Source: Basidiobolus meristosporus CBS 931.73
Lineage: Eukaryota; Basidiobolomycota; Basidiobolomycetes; Basidiobolales; Basidiobolaceae
Length of the DNA stretch: 33,515 nucleotides
Direction of reading: 5' to 3'
Assembly (NCBI GenBank): GCA_002104905.1
Contig: MCFE01000819.1
Location: 1-33,515 of the forward strand
Shown here: piece by piece, positions 30,461 to 33,515 of the stretch
How positions within the stretch are numbered: position 1 is the first letter of the stretch
Layout of the letters: each line of letters starts with the position of its first letter
Notes under the pieces: model-generated
What the model saw: the letters and a program-made list of their open reading frames with translations, nothing else
What the model was told of the DNA's origin: nothing
The model's database searches: none
Made by a program: the position numbers and the translations under genes

Positions 30461-30610
30461 ATATTTAAGGGTGACTGGCAAAATATTTGAAAAAAAAATC
30501 AAAACCACTGATTATCCCCTCCCATGTATTTTCAGCTATTAGCATCAGGTGGGTATTGATCCCTGGGCCTGATGAGTGCCCTGCCCAGCCTTAACCACTA
30601 GACTATGGCT
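30461..30610 (-). ncRNA. tRNA-like/SINE-like pol III unit, copy 2
   Basis: Same as the copy at 29402: box A at 30605-30595, box B at 30563-30551, minus-strand T-run near 30490-30499. It lies between adjacent peptide genes, in the opposite orientation. Confidence 0.4.
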
Positions 30611-31002
30611 ATATCTTCAAGGAATCTGACAGAGGTGTGACTTGGATGGTCACTGATTGCAGCCAGCCTGATGGCATTATTGCTGGAGATTCTCAACCAC
30701 TCATTCTGAGGTGATTGTGCTCAGCATGGGTTACACTGGTGATGAGTATGATCAAATCAGTTGCATGCTTGCCAACAACTGATGGACTATCTTGCCATCA
30801 CTCCTGACTTGTTATATCCTATCATAGACTCAGGCTGAGACCTATGGGGACTTCTATATATTGGCAAGATGCTGCTTCCTACCAGCCATCCTCTCAGTCT
30901 CCTCTTCTCCCCCTCATAGCAACTGCAACTGCAACCAGGAACTTTGCTCTTGCTGATACAAGATCCTTCTCTTTTGCCACACTCAGTCCACCACCTTTCA
31001 CT

Positions 31003-31335
31003 ATGAGATCCCTTCTAAGCAGAGCCTCCCTTGTGGCCATGGTCAGTGTTCTCCTTCTGAAGACCAGCTTGGCTTTACCCCAGGTGGAGGTAGCTACCAC
31101 TGGAAGTGCACTCCAGAAGAGATGGTACAACTCCTATGGATATGGTGATGATTGCTGTGATGATTATGATGATGATTGCTATGATGACTGGGAAGATGAT
31201 TGCTGCTGTGATGATGACTATGATGACTGCTATGATGATGATTATGATGACTGCTGTGAAGATGACTACTATGATGATTGCTATGATGACTGCTATGATG
31301 ACTGCTATGATGACTGCTGTGATGACTGCTGCTAG
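31003..31335 (+). CDS. Secreted Asp/Cys/Tyr-rich prepropeptide, copy 2
   Basis: Identical at protein level to the copy at 29944: signal peptide, KR site at residues 39-40, then the 70-residue Asp/Cys/Tyr mature part. The upstream TATA box is at 30855 and AATAAA at 31408. Absence of even synonymous drift indicates very recent duplication, ongoing homogenisation, or an assembly effect. Confidence 0.8.
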   Translation: MRSLLSRASLVAMVSVLLLKTSLALPQVEVATTGSALQKRWYNSYGYGDDCCDDYDDDCYDDWEDDCCCDDDYDDCYDDDYDDCCEDDYYDDCYDDCYDDCYDDCCDDCC

Positions 31336-31519
31336 GCTGGGCTCTCAAAAGCAGATACATATACTTTTTGAGCAGTGTGAAAGTTTTGGCATAGTAAGAT
31401 ATTTTTGAATAAACACATTTCAAACCTACTAGTTCTTAAAAGGCTGATTAATCAAGGAACAAGTCCCTGCTTAGGGTCAGCTAAAAAAGTCCCTGCTTAG
31501 GGTCAGCTCAAGTCAGTGC

Positions 31520-31669
31520 ATATTTAAGGGTGACTGGCAAAATATTTGAAAAAAAAATCAAAACCACTGATTATCCCCTCCCATGTATTTTCAGCTATTA
31601 GCATCAGGTGGGTATTGATCCCTGGGCCTGATGAGTGCCCTGCCCAGCCTTAACCACTAGACTATGGCT
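31520..31669 (-). ncRNA. tRNA-like/SINE-like pol III unit, copy 3
   Basis: Box A at 31664-31654 and box B at 31622-31610 on the minus strand, with the T-run below; same sequence as the other units. Confidence 0.4.
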
Positions 31670-32061
31670 ATATCTTCAAGGAATCTGACAGAGGTGTGAC
31701 TTGGATGGTCACTGATTGCAGCCAGCCTGATGGCATTATTGCTGGAGATTCTCAACCACTCATTCTGAGGTGATTGTGCTCAGCATGGGTTACACTGGTG
31801 ATGAGTATGATCAAATCAGTTGCATGCTTGCCAACAACTGATGGACTATCTTGCCATCACTCCTGACTTGTTATATCCTATCATAGACTCAGGCTGAGAC
31901 CTATGGGGACTTCTATATATTGGCAAGATGCTGCTTCCTACCAGCCATCCTCTCAGTCTCCTCTTCTCCCCCTCATAGCAACTGCAACTGCAACCAGGAA
32001 CTTTGCTCTTGCTGATACAAGATCCTTCTCTTTTGCCACACTCAGTCCACCACCTTTCACT

Positions 32062-32394
32062 ATGAGATCCCTTCTAAGCAGAGCCTCCCTTGTGGCCATG
32101 GTCAGTGTTCTCCTTCTGAAGACCAGCTTGGCTTTACCCCAGGTGGAGGTAGCTACCACTGGAAGTGCACTCCAGAAGAGATGGTACAACTCCTATGGAT
32201 ATGGTGATGATTGCTGTGATGATTATGATGATGATTGCTATGATGACTGGGAAGATGATTGCTGCTGTGATGATGACTATGATGACTGCTATGATGATGA
32301 TTATGATGACTGCTGTGAAGATGACTACTATGATGATTGCTATGATGACTGCTATGATGACTGCTATGATGACTGCTGTGATGACTGCTGCTAG
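32062..32394 (+). CDS. Secreted Asp/Cys/Tyr-rich prepropeptide, copy 3
   Basis: Identical at protein level to the copies at 29944 and 31003, with its own TATA box at 31914 and AATAAA at 32467. It is an independent transcription unit by layout, not part of a polyprotein: a TAG and about 730 nt of spacer separate the copies. Confidence 0.8.
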   Translation: MRSLLSRASLVAMVSVLLLKTSLALPQVEVATTGSALQKRWYNSYGYGDDCCDDYDDDCYDDWEDDCCCDDDYDDCYDDDYDDCCEDDYYDDCYDDCYDDCYDDCCDDCC

Positions 32395-32578
32395 GCTGGG
32401 CTCTCAAAAGCAGATACATATACTTTTTGAGCAGTGTGAAAGTTTTGGCATAGTAAGATATTTTTGAATAAACACATTTCAAACCTACTAGTTCTTAAAA
32501 GGCTGATTAATCAAGGAACAAGTCCCTGCTTAGGGTCAGCTAAAAAAGTCCCTGCTTAGGGTCAGCTCAAGTCAGTGC

Positions 32579-32728
32579 ATATTTAAGGGTGACTGGCAAA
32601 ATATTTGAAAAAAAAATCAAAACCACTGATTATCCCCTCCCATGTATTTTCAGCTATTAGCATCAGGTGGGTATTGATCCCTGGGCCTGATGAGTGCCCT
32701 GCCCAGCCTTAACCACTAGACTATGGCT
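32579..32728 (-). ncRNA. tRNA-like/SINE-like pol III unit, copy 4
   Basis: Box A at 32723-32713 and box B at 32681-32669 on the minus strand; same sequence as the other units. Confidence 0.4.
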
Positions 32729-33120
32729 ATATCTTCAAGGAATCTGACAGAGGTGTGACTTGGATGGTCACTGATTGCAGCCAGCCTGATGGCATTATTG
32801 CTGGAGATTCTCAACCACTCATTCTGAGGTGATTGTGCTCAGCATGGGTTACACTGGTGATGAGTATGATCAAATCAGTTGCATGCTTGCCAACAACTGA
32901 TGGACTATCTTGCCATCACTCCTGACTTGTTATATCCTATCATAGACTCAGGCTGAGACCTATGGGGACTTCTATATATTGGCAAGATGCTGCTTCCTAC
33001 CAGCCATCCTCTCAGTCTCCTCTTCTCCCCCTCATAGCAACTGCAACTGCAACCAGGAACTTTGCTCTTGCTGATACAAGATCCTTCTCTTTTGCCACAC
33101 TCAGTCCACCACCTTTCACT

Positions 33121-33453
33121 ATGAGATCCCTTCTAAGCAGAGCCTCCCTTGTGGCCATGGTCAGTGTTCTCCTTCTGAAGACCAGCTTGGCTTTACCCCA
33201 GGTGGAGGTAGCTACCACTGGAAGTGCACTCCAGAAGAGATGGTACAACTCCTATGGATATGGTGATGATTGCTGTGATGATTATGATGATGATTGCTAT
33301 GATGACTGGGAAGATGATTGCTGCTGTGATGATGACTATGATGACTGCTATGATGATGATTATGATGACTGCTGTGAAGATGACTACTATGATGATTGCT
33401 ATGATGACTGCTATGATGACTGCTATGATGACTGCTGTGATGACTGCTGCTAG
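33121..33453 (+). CDS. Secreted Asp/Cys/Tyr-rich prepropeptide, copy 4
   Basis: The last complete copy in the window, identical in protein to the other three. The TATA box is at 32973. The window ends 62 nt after its stop, before the expected AATAAA, so the array continues or the sequence was cut here. Confidence 0.8.
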   Translation: MRSLLSRASLVAMVSVLLLKTSLALPQVEVATTGSALQKRWYNSYGYGDDCCDDYDDDCYDDWEDDCCCDDDYDDCYDDDYDDCCEDDYYDDCYDDCYDDCYDDCCDDCC

Positions 33454-33515
33454 GCTGGGCTCTCAAAAGCAGATACATATACTTTTTGAGCAGTGTGAAA
33501 GTTTTGGCATAGTAA

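Larger units (their letters stand above)
29081..33515. repeat. Tandem array, 1059-bp unit, >4 copies, runs off the window
   Basis: Identical landmarks recur at exactly 1059-bp spacing: coding starts at 29944, 31003, 32062 and 33121, and stops at 30274, 31333, 32392 and 33451. Units, phased from the junction, begin at 29081, 30140, 31199, 32258 and 33317 (the last partial). The copies appear identical wherever I compared them; the one difference noticed is at 29093 (C where later units have A), at the junction with copia. 1059 is a multiple of three. Each unit holds one peptide gene, a TATA box, an AATAAA signal, a duplicated 22-mer and a minus-strand tRNA-like sequence. Confidence 0.95.

Noticed and set aside
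30551-30605. A functional tRNA gene in each array unit
   Set aside because: Box A and box B fit, but the acceptor and anticodon stems do not pair well; it is kept only as a tRNA-like element.
29081-33515. CRISPR-like array
   Set aside because: The repeats are 1059-bp gene-sized units in a eukaryotic genome, without short repeat/unique spacer alternation.

Overview
The window is nuclear DNA of a fungus. Genes carry many short GT-AG introns (about 50-80 nt, usually with a CTRAY-like branch site near the 3' end), and genes are tightly packed on both strands. The products are eukaryotic housekeeping proteins: SED5, eL21, uS4, HGH1, COQ6, endosulfine/IGO1, glyoxalase I and a RIM2-type mitochondrial carrier. 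A KNH/KRE9-type cell-wall protein and a fungal SPYNKFMKTE-type YABBY/HMG-like protein point to fungi. A PDCD7 (U11/U12-59K) homologue suggests a lineage that kept the minor spliceosome, so an early-diverging fungus (Mucoromycota/Zoopagomycota grade, for example Basidiobolus- or Mortierella-like) is my inference, not something proved here.

Layout: 1-3500 is gene-poor, with a decayed minus-strand reading frame and a bacterial-type SH3b fragment. 3500-4167 holds short repeats and a TATA box ahead of a 612-aa membrane family-2 glycosyltransferase (4168-6006). 6904-23915 is a dense block: tail-anchored coiled-coil protein (+), SED5 (-), eL21 (-) divergent from uS4 (+), SANT-domain protein (-), HGH1 (+), PDCD7 (+), COQ6 (+), YABBY-like protein (+), KNH-like GPI protein (-), IGO1 (+), GLO1 (+), RIM2 (+). 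Exon structures were rebuilt by hand from splice sites and conserved protein segments. SED5 and the KNH-like gene each need a one-base correction to stay open, which hints at assembly indels or gene damage.

From 25.0 kb the character changes. Five diverged copies of a roughly 325-nt repeat, in both orientations, lead into a Ty1/copia retrotransposon fragment (gag, protease and integrase parts, five in-frame stops). The copia sequence breaks off at about 29081 and joins in frame to the 3' end of a different gene. From there to the end of the window runs a perfect or near-perfect tandem array with a 1059-bp period. Each unit encodes a 110-aa secreted prepropeptide: signal peptide, a KR Kex2-type site, then a 70-aa mature peptide made almost wholly of Asp, Cys and Tyr (33 D, 16 C, 13 Y). 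Each unit also has its own TATA box and AATAAA signal, and a tRNA-like box A/box B on the other strand. Four complete gene copies lie in the window and the array runs off its end. This amplified acidic Cys-rich peptide is the most novel thing here.
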